64,000 bases of DNA from Arthrobacter citreus (GTDB lineage: Bacteria > Actinomycetota > Actinomycetes > Actinomycetales > Micrococcaceae), in the NCBI RefSeq assembly GCF_009192745.1, contig NZ_VTFV01000002.1, positions 868,001 through 932,000 on the forward strand, read 5' to 3'. Positions 41,919 through 50,180 of this stretch are shown one piece after another. The translations under genes were made by a program, and so were the position numbers. Under the pieces are notes generated by a model, which saw nothing but the letters and a program-made list of their open reading frames with translations, was not told the origin of the DNA and searched no databases. The stretch's first letter is position 1. Every line of letters begins with the position of its first letter.

Positions 41919-43393
41919 CGCAGCTCCAGCCACAGCGGGGCGAAGACATCCGGGTCGTCCAGGTCAACGCCGAGCAGGGACGATGCGAGGGCCATCCGGT
42001 GCCGCAGGGAGTTGCGGTGGATGCCCAGGGCGCGCGACGCGTTTTCCCAGTGGCCCCGGTGCCGCAGGTATTCGGTGACGGTGCCCACCAGATCCGCGCG
42101 GGGATATGCCGCCAGTGACTGTACCCAGACCTGTGCCGCGGCGTTGGCGGGCGCGGCCAGGCCCGCGAGGGTTCCGGAAGGGGCTTGGCTCAGTGCCCGC
42201 CGGAGCCCGGCCAGGACGCCCGGTACTTCCGCCAGGCTAACTGGATCGCTGACGGCGCCGGAGAGCCCCGGGACCGTTTCCGCGTACGGGGCCTCCTTCG
42301 GGTTGTCCGCTCTCCCGTCTTCGGGCAGGAGCACGTACAGCACGCCGTCCCGCTCGTGGCGAAGCGTGCAGCCTGTGACTCCGTTGGGGACCGGCTGCAC
42401 CCCGGGCGCCGGAGCAAGGGCCGGGGCAGCGGCTGCCAGCTGTTCCGGGGCCGCGGAATCTCCGGCGCTAAGTGCCAGGACCCGCACGCGGCGCGGCAGC
42501 TCGGGATGCCCTGCATCCTCAGCCAGGATGCGCGCTGCCTCTGTGTGTCCGTGGAGCACCAGCTTGGCGACGGCGGTTTCCAGTACGGAAGCGGCACTGG
42601 ACGCTGCCTCCCGCTGACGGGCCTTCAGCGCCAGGAGGGTGCAGACGGTCATGATGACCTGGCGGTCCGGTGCAGCGAGCTTCCGGCCGGGCCCCACGGC
42701 CAGGAAGCCGTGGATCCGGCTGCCGGCGGCGATGGGGTACTCCACCACCGGTTGGCCGTGCAGTTCGAAGGTCGCCGCCGAATGGGTGCCGGCCCGGTTC
42801 AGCCGGATGGTCTCCTCCCGCAGCAGGGGGAGCAGTGCGCCGGTGCTCTCCGGCCAGTACCTCTCCGGTTCCGTGTCCGAGGGCAGGAAGGCTGCCCATC
42901 CGCCCAGGGCCTGGGCGAGGCCGCGGATGACGGCGGCTGCACCGCCGGGGCGCATGGCCGCCTGTGCAAGGGAGGTCTGGGTTCCCAGGCTGCCCAGCAG
43001 CTCTGCCTCGCCGCTGCGGGCCGAGAGCCGCCAGAAGGAGCGGGACACATTCTGGAAGGGCACGCCGTCGGGCACCGCCAGCAAATGGATCTGCGCCTCG
43101 TCGCAGGCTTCGGACAGGTAGCGGGGCACATTGGTGAGCCAGGGGCCCAGTCCGATGCCCAGGGCGTGGACTCCCTTGGTGCGCAGCCGGTCCACGTAGC
43201 GGGCCGTGGCTGCCGGACTCCCGCCCAGCGGCATGCCCGTGGTGAGCAGCAGCTCTCCGCCGTCCAGATAGGGGGTGGGGTCCTCAAGCTCCGAAACGTG
43301 GACGCCGGTCAGTTCCCGGGCCGGTAGGGAACGGCCATTGACGGGTACCAAATGCGCTCCGAGGACGGCACAAAGCTCAGAAAGGGAAACCAT
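41903..43393 (-). CDS. PucR-family transcriptional regulator
   Basis: A 496-residue regulator with an N-terminal PucR-type sensing domain (about 1-120, with LTGVHVSELEDPTPYLDGGE) and a C-terminal HTH_30 domain (YLRHRGHWENASRALGIHRN), as in PucR/CdaR regulators of purine and organic-acid catabolism. The start MVSLSELCAV at 43393 is chosen because it matches family N-termini; ATGs at 43405 and 43432 are alternatives. Divergent from the acyl-CoA dehydrogenase gene, hence a likely activator of the catabolic genes on both sides. A palindrome TTGGGCCAA lies at 43424-43432. Confidence 0.85.
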   Translation of the reverse strand: MVSLSELCAVLGAHLVPVNGRSLPARELTGVHVSELEDPTPYLDGGELLLTTGMPLGGSPAATARYVDRLRTKGVHALGIGLGPWLTNVPRYLSEACDEAQIHLLAVPDGVPFQNVSRSFWRLSARSGEAELLGSLGTQTSLAQAAMRPGGAAAVIRGLAQALGGWAAFLPSDTEPERYWPESTGALLPLLREETIRLNRAGTHSAATFELHGQPVVEYPIAAGSRIHGFLAVGPGRKLAAPDRQVIMTVCTLLALKARQREAASSAASVLETAVAKLVLHGHTEAARILAEDAGHPELPRRVRVLALSAGDSAAPEQLAAAAPALAPAPGVQPVPNGVTGCTLRHERDGVLYVLLPEDGRADNPKEAPYAETVPGLSGAVSDPVSLAEVPGVLAGLRRALSQAPSGTLAGLAAPANAAAQVWVQSLAAYPRADLVGTVTEYLRHRGHWENASRALGIHRNSLRHRMALASSLLGVDLDDPDVFAPLWLELRQRER

Positions 43394-43545
43394 GGGATAA
43401 ATCATCCGGTATTCACGCGACAATTGGGCCAAATGTTCAATGACGCATGTCGCAGGCCTCCGTAGCGTGTGCTCATGACCCTGGAACCTGCCCTGGCCCG
43501 GCGCAGGCAGGCTCCACAGCCGTCAACCCGAAAGAGAAGATCGCC

Positions 43546-44736
43546 ATGAGCACCACCGCAGTCCCGTCCACGGAAACCCTGGAACCGGCAGACCTGATCA
43601 GCTTCGATTCGCTGCTCAGCAGCGACGAGCTTGCGCTGCGGGCCAAGGTCCGCTCCTTCGTGGACGAGGCGATCCGCCCCAATATCGCCGGCTGGTACGA
43701 AGCCGCCCATTTCCCGCTGGAGATCGTGCCGGAAATGGGAAAGCTCGGGCTGCTGGGAATGCACCTGCACGGTTATGGCTGCGCGGGGCGTTCCGCCGTT
43801 GAATACGGGCTCGCCGGAGCCGAGCTTGAGGCCGGTGACTCCGGACTGCGGACCTTCGTCTCCGTGCAGGGCTCGCTGGCCATGAGCGCCATCTCCAAGT
43901 GGGGGTCCGAGGAGCAGAAGTCACGCTGGCTGCCGGGGATGGCCAAGGGCGAGGAAATCGGCTGCTTCGGACTCACCGAACCAACGGCCGGGTCCGATCC
44001 GTCTGCCATGAAGACCTTCGCCCGGCGCGACGGCGAGGATTGGGTCCTCAATGGCACCAAGCGCTGGATCGGGCTGGCCAACGTCGCCTCGGTGGCCGTG
44101 ATCTGGGCGCAGACCGACGACGGCATCCGCGGCTTCGTAGTGCCCACCGAGACGGCCGGCTTCACGGCTACCCCCATAGAGCCGAAGCTCTCCATGCGTG
44201 CCAGCATCCAGTGCGAGATTGAACTCAGCGGCGTGCGGCTGCCTGCTGACGCTGTGCTTCCCGGCGCCCGCGGCCTGCGCGGGCCCTTCTCCTGCCTCAA
44301 CGAAGCGCGCTACGGAATCATCTGGGGGTCCATGGGCGCCGCCCGGGATTCGTTCGAAGCCGCTCTGGCCTACTCCAAGGAACGGCTGCAGTTCGACAAG
44401 CCGCTAGCGGGCTACCAGCTGACCCAGCAGAAGCTCGTGGACATGGCCCTTGAGATCAACAAGGGATTCCTGCTCGCTCTGCACCTGGGCAGGCTCAAGG
44501 ATGCCGGGACACTGCAGAACCACCAGATCTCGGTGGGCAAGCTGAACAACGTCCGGGAAGCGATCGCCATTGCCCGGGAAGCCAGGACCATCCTCGGCGG
44601 CAACGGCATCACCCTGGACTACTCGCCGCTGCGCCACGCGAACAACCTCGAATCCGTGCGGACGTACGAGGGCACCGATGAGGTGCACACCCTCATCCTG
44701 GGCCAGCACCTCACCGGCGTTCCCGCCTTCCGCTAA
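43546..44736 (+). CDS. acyl-CoA dehydrogenase, glutaryl-CoA dehydrogenase-like
   Basis: A 396-residue FAD-dependent acyl-CoA dehydrogenase. The FAD/substrate motif is CFGLTEPTAGSDPSAM; the catalytic base is the Glu of RTYEGTDEVHTLILG (about residue 375), the position used by glutaryl-CoA dehydrogenases; the N-terminal FDSLLSSDEL is also GcdH-like. Such enzymes oxidise and decarboxylate glutaryl-CoA to crotonyl-CoA. AAAGAGAAG precedes the ATG. The aldehyde dehydrogenase follows after 35 nt. Substrate assignment is from motifs and context only. Confidence 0.85.
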   Translation: MSTTAVPSTETLEPADLISFDSLLSSDELALRAKVRSFVDEAIRPNIAGWYEAAHFPLEIVPEMGKLGLLGMHLHGYGCAGRSAVEYGLAGAELEAGDSGLRTFVSVQGSLAMSAISKWGSEEQKSRWLPGMAKGEEIGCFGLTEPTAGSDPSAMKTFARRDGEDWVLNGTKRWIGLANVASVAVIWAQTDDGIRGFVVPTETAGFTATPIEPKLSMRASIQCEIELSGVRLPADAVLPGARGLRGPFSCLNEARYGIIWGSMGAARDSFEAALAYSKERLQFDKPLAGYQLTQQKLVDMALEINKGFLLALHLGRLKDAGTLQNHQISVGKLNNVREAIAIAREARTILGGNGITLDYSPLRHANNLESVRTYEGTDEVHTLILGQHLTGVPAFR

Positions 44737-44771
44737 CCGGCACACCACTCCACCGAACACAGGAGAAGTCC

Positions 44772-46250
44772 TTGGCCCCCAACATCCCCGCCGCGGCCCT
44801 GCGGCAGTTCATCGCAGGCAAATGGGAAGACGGCGACGGCGCTGAGCTAACCTCCGGTAATCCCGCACGGCCGGAAGAAACCGTGGCTGCCGGGCGGCAG
44901 GCCACTGCGGAGCAGCTGGAGCGTTCTGTTTCCGCAGCGTCCGAAGCGGCAGCGGCATGGGCGGCGGTACCTATGCACGAACGCGGGGCCGTCCTGCTCC
45001 GCGCTGCCGCACTGCTTGAGGGTTCCGCCGGTGACCTCGGGCTGGAACTCGCACGGGAGGAGGGCAAGACCCTGGCCGAGGGCAGGGGAGAGGTTGCCCG
45101 CGCTGCGCAGATCCTGCGCTACTACGGGAATGAGGGGGACCGTTCCGCCGGTGAGGTCTTTTCCTCCCCGAGACGCGGAGAACAGATCCTGGTGGTGCGC
45201 AAACCCCTGGGAGTTGTGGGCGTCGTGACGCCCTTCAATTTCCCCATCGCGATTCCGGCCTGGAAGATCGCCCCCGCCCTGGTGTACGGCAACACTGTCG
45301 TCTGGAAACCGGCCAGTACGGTTCCCCTCCTGGCACAGCGCCTGGCGGAGGCACTGGATGAAGCCGGCCTGCCCAAAGGTGTGCTGAACCTGGTGATTGG
45401 GCCCGGTGCGCTCGGCACGGCACTGGTGGAGCACCCGCTGCTGGACGGACTGACATTCACCGGGTCCACCGGAGTCGGCCGGCGTCTCGCCGCCGCCGGC
45501 GCCGGACGCGGGGTGCCGGTGCAGGCTGAAATGGGTGGCAAGAATGCCGCCATCGTCCTGGCGGGCGCGGACCTGGACCTGGCCGCCGAGCAGGTGCTGT
45601 TCGGCGCGTTCCGGTCAACGGGACAGAAATGCACCGCCACCTCCCGGCTGATCCTTGAGGAGCCGGTGGCCGATGACTTCCTGTCCCGCCTCGCCAGGCG
45701 GCTGCAGCAGTGGAACACCGGTGATCCGGCTGATCCGTCCGTCCACATGGGCCCGCTGGTCTCATCCGCGGCCGCGGATGACGTCCGCCGGGGAATCGAC
45801 GCAGCACTTTCAGCGGGGGCTGCACTCGTGTTCCAGGGCGAGCTGCCCGAAGGCGCCGGATCAGCGTTCGTGCCGCCCACCATCCTTGAATTACCGGCAG
45901 ACGCGGCGGAGGCGGAGGCGAACCCGGCGTGGACCGAGGAGTTCTTTGGGCCGGTCCTCGCCGTTCGAAGGGCCCGCAGCGCCGCCCAGGCCTTCGAATG
46001 GGCAGGGCAGGGCGAGTATGGGCTCTCCGCCGCCGTCTTCACCCAGGACATCACCCGGGTGCTCGACGCCGTGGAGGGCATCGACGTCGGAATCCTGCAT
46101 GTGAACTCCGAATCCGCCGGAGCTGATCCCCATGTTCCGTTCGGCGGCGCGAAGAAGTCCGGGTACGGCCCCAAGGAACAGGGCCAGTCGGCCAAGGAGT
46201 TCTTCACCCACACCACCACCGTCTACCTGCGCGGAGGCGCCCCCGCGTAG
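44772..46250 (+). CDS. NAD(P)-dependent aldehyde dehydrogenase
   Basis: A 492-residue ALDH-superfamily enzyme. Catalytic residues are C287 in STGQKCTATSR and E253 in QAEMGGKNAA; the cofactor segment is TPFNFPIAIPAWKIAPAL. The C-terminal PFGGAKKSGYGPKEQG and overall pattern resemble semialdehyde dehydrogenases of the 2,5-dioxovalerate/alpha-ketoglutarate-semialdehyde type. The start is TTG with AGGAGA upstream. In the present context glutarate semialdehyde is one possible substrate. Confidence 0.88.
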   Translation: MAPNIPAAALRQFIAGKWEDGDGAELTSGNPARPEETVAAGRQATAEQLERSVSAASEAAAAWAAVPMHERGAVLLRAAALLEGSAGDLGLELAREEGKTLAEGRGEVARAAQILRYYGNEGDRSAGEVFSSPRRGEQILVVRKPLGVVGVVTPFNFPIAIPAWKIAPALVYGNTVVWKPASTVPLLAQRLAEALDEAGLPKGVLNLVIGPGALGTALVEHPLLDGLTFTGSTGVGRRLAAAGAGRGVPVQAEMGGKNAAIVLAGADLDLAAEQVLFGAFRSTGQKCTATSRLILEEPVADDFLSRLARRLQQWNTGDPADPSVHMGPLVSSAAADDVRRGIDAALSAGAALVFQGELPEGAGSAFVPPTILELPADAAEAEANPAWTEEFFGPVLAVRRARSAAQAFEWAGQGEYGLSAAVFTQDITRVLDAVEGIDVGILHVNSESAGADPHVPFGGAKKSGYGPKEQGQSAKEFFTHTTTVYLRGGAPA

Positions 46251-46386
46251 GCAGTACCTGCCCGGCACCCGGCACCCGGCACCCGCCTTCCCGCCGGATG
46301 CCGGTTCGGTCTCCGGCACAGGAAATCCCCTCATCTGCGGGTGCGGTACCGTGAAATGGACCCCTAGCTCCCGGAGGCTGCGCTGA

Positions 46387-47295
46387 ATGACTAACGCCAT
46401 GTACCTTTGCGGCGGCACGGCGTGGGACGACGACGGCGCGTTCCTGCGCCTGTCCCAGCCCGGCGGAAGGTCAACGCTGAGGCTCGGCCCCGGAACTGAG
46501 CTGCGCTTCCGGATCCGCTCCGAGGCTCCGCGCTACTGCCTGGGTTACGAGCTGCTTGGGGAAGAAGGACGAGCCGCTCAGCCCTGCCCGGGCAACGCCC
46601 CGGCCGAGCGGGGTTACCAGTGCAGGCGGTGCTTCTTCCAGGACGAGGGACGGCTGGTACACAACAGCCACCGCGGCGGCGAACTGCCGGCCGGGCTGAA
46701 GAACTACCTCGCCCGGCCGCAGTGGCTTTATATAGCCACCTTCGCGGACGGAACCACCAAGGTGGGCACTGCAGCCGACCAGCGGAAGATGCTGCGCCTC
46801 ACCGAGCAGGGTGCGATGGCCGCCCAGTACGTGGCCCGCGCCGCCAACGGGCAGGCAGTCCGGGTCCTGGAGGACGTGGTATCCGGTGCCCTTGGCCTGC
46901 CGCAGGCCGTGCGCGCCGGACACAAGTGCGCAGCCCTGGCCTCCCCGCTGCCTGACGAGGAGCTGAAGACCATCAACGCACACCATGCCGACGCGGCCCG
47001 GGCAGTCCTGTTCGACCGGGACCCGGAAGGATTCGAGGTCGTAAAGGACACCTGGCAGCGTCCGGCGGCCTTCGGGAACGTGCTGCTGCCTCCGGCCCCC
47101 GCCCTCTACCCGGTTGCACTGTCCGCCGGGGAACACGGGCTGGTGATCCGCGGCATGCTGGGCAGCACCGCGCTCGCAGTCACCGACGAGCCCGGCCTGC
47201 TCTTTCTGGCGGACCTCACCGCCCTGAAGGGCCAGCGGGTCGAATTCGGTGACTTCCGCACCCACCTGCCCGCTCTCCAGCAGCCGCTCTTCTGA
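46387..47295 (+). CDS. DUF2797-like protein
   Basis: A 302-residue protein. Residues about 50-80 carry cysteines (YCLGYE, CPGN, CRRCF) that could bind zinc; about 110-150 is GIY-YIG-like (WLYIATFADGTTKVGTA), the pattern I associate with DUF2797. The C-terminal part has no recognised motif. No function is known. The GGAGG-containing upstream sequence (46374-46378) supports the ATG at 46387. The 136-nt gap before it contains three short CGGCACC direct repeats near 46263. Confidence 0.65.
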   Translation: MTNAMYLCGGTAWDDDGAFLRLSQPGGRSTLRLGPGTELRFRIRSEAPRYCLGYELLGEEGRAAQPCPGNAPAERGYQCRRCFFQDEGRLVHNSHRGGELPAGLKNYLARPQWLYIATFADGTTKVGTAADQRKMLRLTEQGAMAAQYVARAANGQAVRVLEDVVSGALGLPQAVRAGHKCAALASPLPDEELKTINAHHADAARAVLFDRDPEGFEVVKDTWQRPAAFGNVLLPPAPALYPVALSAGEHGLVIRGMLGSTALAVTDEPGLLFLADLTALKGQRVEFGDFRTHLPALQQPLF

Positions 47296-47354
47296 CCGGG
47301 CCGCAGGCCACCCCCGTTTCGGCGCCCACGGTGCCGCGACTGTATTCTGAAGCC

Positions 47355-47585
47355 ATGCTTAACACCCCCTGGGAAACCGGTTCTCCGCTTTACCGCCGCC
47401 TCGTCGTCGTCGCCCTCTCTGTCACCGGCGCCGGCATCCTGATGGTCATTCTGGGTGCGGTGACCAACCAGCAAATCATCATGTACCTGGGCCTGCCGGT
47501 AATTGTGGTGGGCATGAGCGCGCACCTGAGCGGTATGGTGGTGCGAGCCCGCGACGCCCGCCGCCGGATGAAGGGAAACAAATGA
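47355..47585 (+). CDS. small two-helix membrane protein
   Basis: A 76-residue protein with two hydrophobic helices (about 17-37 and 42-60) and a basic C-terminal tail (RARDARRRMKGNK). The ATG at 47355 lies 6 nt after -10 TATTCT (47343-47348), a leaderless arrangement; it overlaps the hadA start by 4 nt (ATGA), so it heads the hadA-hadB-murB operon. Not recognised. Confidence 0.75.
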   Translation: MLNTPWETGSPLYRRLVVVALSVTGAGILMVILGAVTNQQIIMYLGLPVIVVGMSAHLSGMVVRARDARRRMKGNK

Positions 47586-48031
47586 GCATCAACCCAGAAC
47601 TGGCCGGCCGGAGGTACCCGGCCGGTGAGTCCTACCAGGTTGGCCGGGAGAAGATCCGGGATTTCGCCCGGGCCGTGAAGGCAACCAATCCCGCCCACTT
47701 CGAGATCGCTGCGGCGCAGAAGCTGGGTTACGCAGACCTGGTTGCCCCGCCCACCTTCGCGATCATCGTGGCCCAGCAGGCCGACGCCCAGCTCATCAGG
47801 GACCCGGAAGCGGGCATCGACTTTTCCCGGGTAGTCCATGCGGACCAGCGCTTCACGCACCACCGTCCGATCGTGGCGGGGGACGAGCTGCTCGCTGAAC
47901 TCCATGTGGACAACGTGCGGGCAATGGGCGACGGCGCCCTCATCACCACCCGTGCGGAAATATCCACGGTGGAAGGCGAGAAGGTCGCCACCACACTCTC
48001 ATCGATCCTCGTCCGGGGAGAGGGCCAGTAG
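47582..48031 (+). CDS. hadA: FAS1-like/MaoC dehydratase, HadA-type subunit
   Basis: A 149-residue hot-dog-fold protein of the UPF0336/HadA group, the substrate-binding partner of HadB in (3R)-hydroxyacyl-ACP dehydratase. The segment AVKATNPAHFE replaces the catalytic hydratase-2 motif, and YADLVAPPTFAIIV is typical. The next gene starts 2 nt after the stop. In mycobacteria the pair serves FAS-II; here, in an organism without mycolates, it may serve ordinary fatty acid synthesis. Confidence 0.85.
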   Translation: MSINPELAGRRYPAGESYQVGREKIRDFARAVKATNPAHFEIAAAQKLGYADLVAPPTFAIIVAQQADAQLIRDPEAGIDFSRVVHADQRFTHHRPIVAGDELLAELHVDNVRAMGDGALITTRAEISTVEGEKVATTLSSILVRGEGQ

Positions 48032-48033
48032 CC

Positions 48034-48465
48034 ATGTCCATTGCACTCAGCGAACTGCAGGCCGGACAGGAAATCGGCCGGACCACCCTGGAAATCAGCC
48101 GTGCGGACCTGGTCCGTTACGCCGGTGCCTCGGGGGATTTCAATCCGATCCACTGGAACGAACGTTTTGCGCGCTCCGTGGACCTGCCCGGCGTCATCGC
48201 GCACGGCATGTTCACCATGGGTGCGGCCGTGCAGCTGGTCACCGACTGGATCGGAGATCCGGGAGCTGTCCTGGATTACCAGACGCGTTTCACCCGCCCC
48301 GTCACCGTAGAAGACGTCGAGGGCGTCCCGGGCGCCGTCGTCGAAGTCACCGGCACGGTCGGTGCCGTCGACGCTGACAACTCCACGGCCCGCATTGACC
48401 TGGCAGTGACTTTCAACGGCCAGAAAGTGCTGGTCAAGGCACAGGCGGTTGTGCGGGTCTGGTGA
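48034..48465 (+). CDS. hadB: MaoC-type dehydratase, HadB-type catalytic subunit
   Basis: A 143-residue hot-dog-fold dehydratase with the hydratase-2 motif SGDFNPIHWNE, supplying the catalytic Asp and His, and GVIAHGMFTMG. It dehydrates beta-hydroxyacyl thioesters as a heterodimer with the preceding HadA-like protein. The stop overlaps the GTG of murB by 4 nt. Confidence 0.88.
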   Translation: MSIALSELQAGQEIGRTTLEISRADLVRYAGASGDFNPIHWNERFARSVDLPGVIAHGMFTMGAAVQLVTDWIGDPGAVLDYQTRFTRPVTVEDVEGVPGAVVEVTGTVGAVDADNSTARIDLAVTFNGQKVLVKAQAVVRVW

Positions 48466-49544
48466 GCGCTCTGACCTCGATGCAGCTTGCGTCCCTGACG
48501 ACATCCCGCGTGGGCGGACCGGCATACCGCTACCTGAACGCCGAAACCCCCGATGAACTGATCTCGATGGTCCGCGCGGCAGACGAGGCGTCGGAGCCCC
48601 TGCTGATCGTGGGCGGCGGTTCGAACCTGCTCATTTCCGACGACGGCTTCGACGGCGCGGTGGTGCACGTTGGCCACCGCGGCATCGAGTTCCGCGAAGG
48701 CGACGGCGGCACCGCCGTCGTAGACGTGCAGGCAGGCCACCCGTGGGATGACCTGGTGGCAACAACCGTGGCCGAAGGCTATTCGGGCCTTGAGGCGCTC
48801 TCCGGTATTCCCGGGCTGGCAGGTGCGACGCCGGTACAGAACGTGGGTGCCTACGGTGCGGACGTCTCGCACAGCATCGTCTCGGTACTCACCTGGGACC
48901 GTCAGGAACGCACCCGGCGCCGCTTCGGCGCCGCAGAGCTGGAGTTCGGCTACCGGGATTCGCTGCTCAAGCGCACCACGGTGAACGGCTCGCCGCGCTA
49001 CGTTGTCCTGAGCGTTGAATTCGCCGTGGCCAAGGGAACCGCCAGCGCTCCGGTGCGTTACGCCGAGCTCGCCCGCGCGCTGAACGTTGAAGTGGGCGGG
49101 AGCGCGGACATCGCCGATGTGCGGCGGGAAGTCCTGCGGCTGCGTGCAGGCAAGGGCATGGTCCTGGACGCGTCGGATCCGGACACCTACAGCACCGGGT
49201 CCTTCTTCACGAACCCCATCCTGCCCGCACCGGAGGCTGACCGGCTGCCCGCGGACGCACCGCGGTACCCGGTGGCCGAGCCCGGCATGGTCAAACTCAG
49301 CGCCGCCTGGCTGATCGAACACGCAGGGTTCGGCAAGGGTTTCGGCTTGCCGGGTACCGCCGGGGCGGATCTCGCCGGAGGCCGGGCATCACTCTCCGCC
49401 AAACACACCCTGGCGGTAACCAACCGCGGCAGTGCCACCGCCGAAGACCTGCTGTCCATTGCCCGCGCAGTGGCCGACGGCGTCGAACAGCGCTTCGGCA
49501 TCCGGCTGCATCCGGAACCGCTGCTGATCAACTGCGCGCTGTAG
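48462..49544 (+). CDS. murB: UDP-N-acetylenolpyruvoylglucosamine reductase
   Basis: A 360-residue FAD/NADPH enzyme that makes UDP-MurNAc for peptidoglycan. FAD-binding segments are SRVGGPA, VGGGSNLLI and LSGIPGLAGATPVQNVGAYG; the proton-donor Ser is in STGSFFTNP and the C-terminal Glu in RLHPEPLLI. The start is GTG, overlapping hadB. Last gene of the operon; a copy of the 56-bp palindrome begins 16 nt after the stop. Confidence 0.95.
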   Translation: MSALTSMQLASLTTSRVGGPAYRYLNAETPDELISMVRAADEASEPLLIVGGGSNLLISDDGFDGAVVHVGHRGIEFREGDGGTAVVDVQAGHPWDDLVATTVAEGYSGLEALSGIPGLAGATPVQNVGAYGADVSHSIVSVLTWDRQERTRRRFGAAELEFGYRDSLLKRTTVNGSPRYVVLSVEFAVAKGTASAPVRYAELARALNVEVGGSADIADVRREVLRLRAGKGMVLDASDPDTYSTGSFFTNPILPAPEADRLPADAPRYPVAEPGMVKLSAAWLIEHAGFGKGFGLPGTAGADLAGGRASLSAKHTLAVTNRGSATAEDLLSIARAVADGVEQRFGIRLHPEPLLINCAL

Positions 49545-49559
49545 CACCCGCCCAACTTT

Positions 49560-49615
49560 CGAGATTGCAGAAACTGCCCGTTTGGAGCTCCAAACGGGCA
49601 GTTTCTGTCATGTCG
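49560..49615. repeat. 56-bp dispersed palindromic element, copy B
   Basis: 28+28 bp palindrome centred at 49587/49588 with core arms CAGAAACTGCCCGT and ACGGGCAGTTTCTG and the perfectly self-complementary tip TTGGAG/CTCCAA. Same length, ends and core as the copies at 13200 and 56372, but a different tip sequence. Confidence 0.9.
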
Positions 49616-49642
49616 GGGTGCACAGCCAGGATTGTGCTTAGG

Positions 49643-49661
49643 GATTCTAATACTTAGAATC
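49643..49661 (+). promoter_or_regulatory. palindromic operator over the marR promoter
   Basis: A perfect 8-bp inverted repeat GATTCTAA (49643-49650) and TTAGAATC (49654-49661) with a 3-nt spacer covers the -10 box TAGAAT (49655-49660). The ATG follows 8 nt later. AT-rich and symmetrical, it is a strong candidate for the MarR autoregulatory site. Confidence 0.75.
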
Positions 49662-49668
49662 TTTAACT

Positions 49669-50151
49669 ATGAGTTTTGATGAGTCCCTCCAGCTGTCGCA
49701 GGAACTGCGCCCCATGCTGCCCCGGCTCTACCACCTGAGCCGCCGCCGTATCCCGGGATGGGACCTGACGGCTTCCCAATCCTCGGTCATGAGCACCCTG
49801 GTGGACCGCGGCCCGCTCCGAATGGGTGAACTTGCCGCCCTGGAAGGCGTCCAGCTGCCCTCCGCCACTTCCGTGGTCAACGGACTGGTCAAACTCGGCC
49901 TGGTGGAACGCCGGGCAGACCCAGCCGACCGGCGCGCCGTCGTTATCGACCTCACCGCCAAGGGCCGCAGCCAGGTGGACGAGCTCGTGGACCGCCGAAA
50001 CCACTCCTTCGCCCTGCTGCTCGAGCGGCTTCCGGAACAGGACCGCAGGCTCCTGCAGGACGCCATCCCTGCAGTAGTTCGGCTTCTGTCCCTGGGACCG
50101 GACACGCCGGAAGCGGACCAGCCCGGCAACCGTCCCTCAGCGGACGACTAA
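49669..50151 (+). CDS. MarR family transcriptional regulator
   Basis: A 160-residue winged-helix regulator: HTH at about 48-70 (MGELAALEGVQLPSATSVVN) and wing with RRADPADRRAVVIDLT (about 83-98), matching the MarR Asp-Arg pattern. An MFS exporter gene follows after 29 nt, the usual MarR-efflux arrangement, so ligand-responsive control of that exporter through the upstream palindrome is likely. Confidence 0.9.
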   Translation: MSFDESLQLSQELRPMLPRLYHLSRRRIPGWDLTASQSSVMSTLVDRGPLRMGELAALEGVQLPSATSVVNGLVKLGLVERRADPADRRAVVIDLTAKGRSQVDELVDRRNHSFALLLERLPEQDRRLLQDAIPAVVRLLSLGPDTPEADQPGNRPSADD

Positions 50152-50180
50152 AGACTTCTTACCCGAAAGGCACCACAGAC

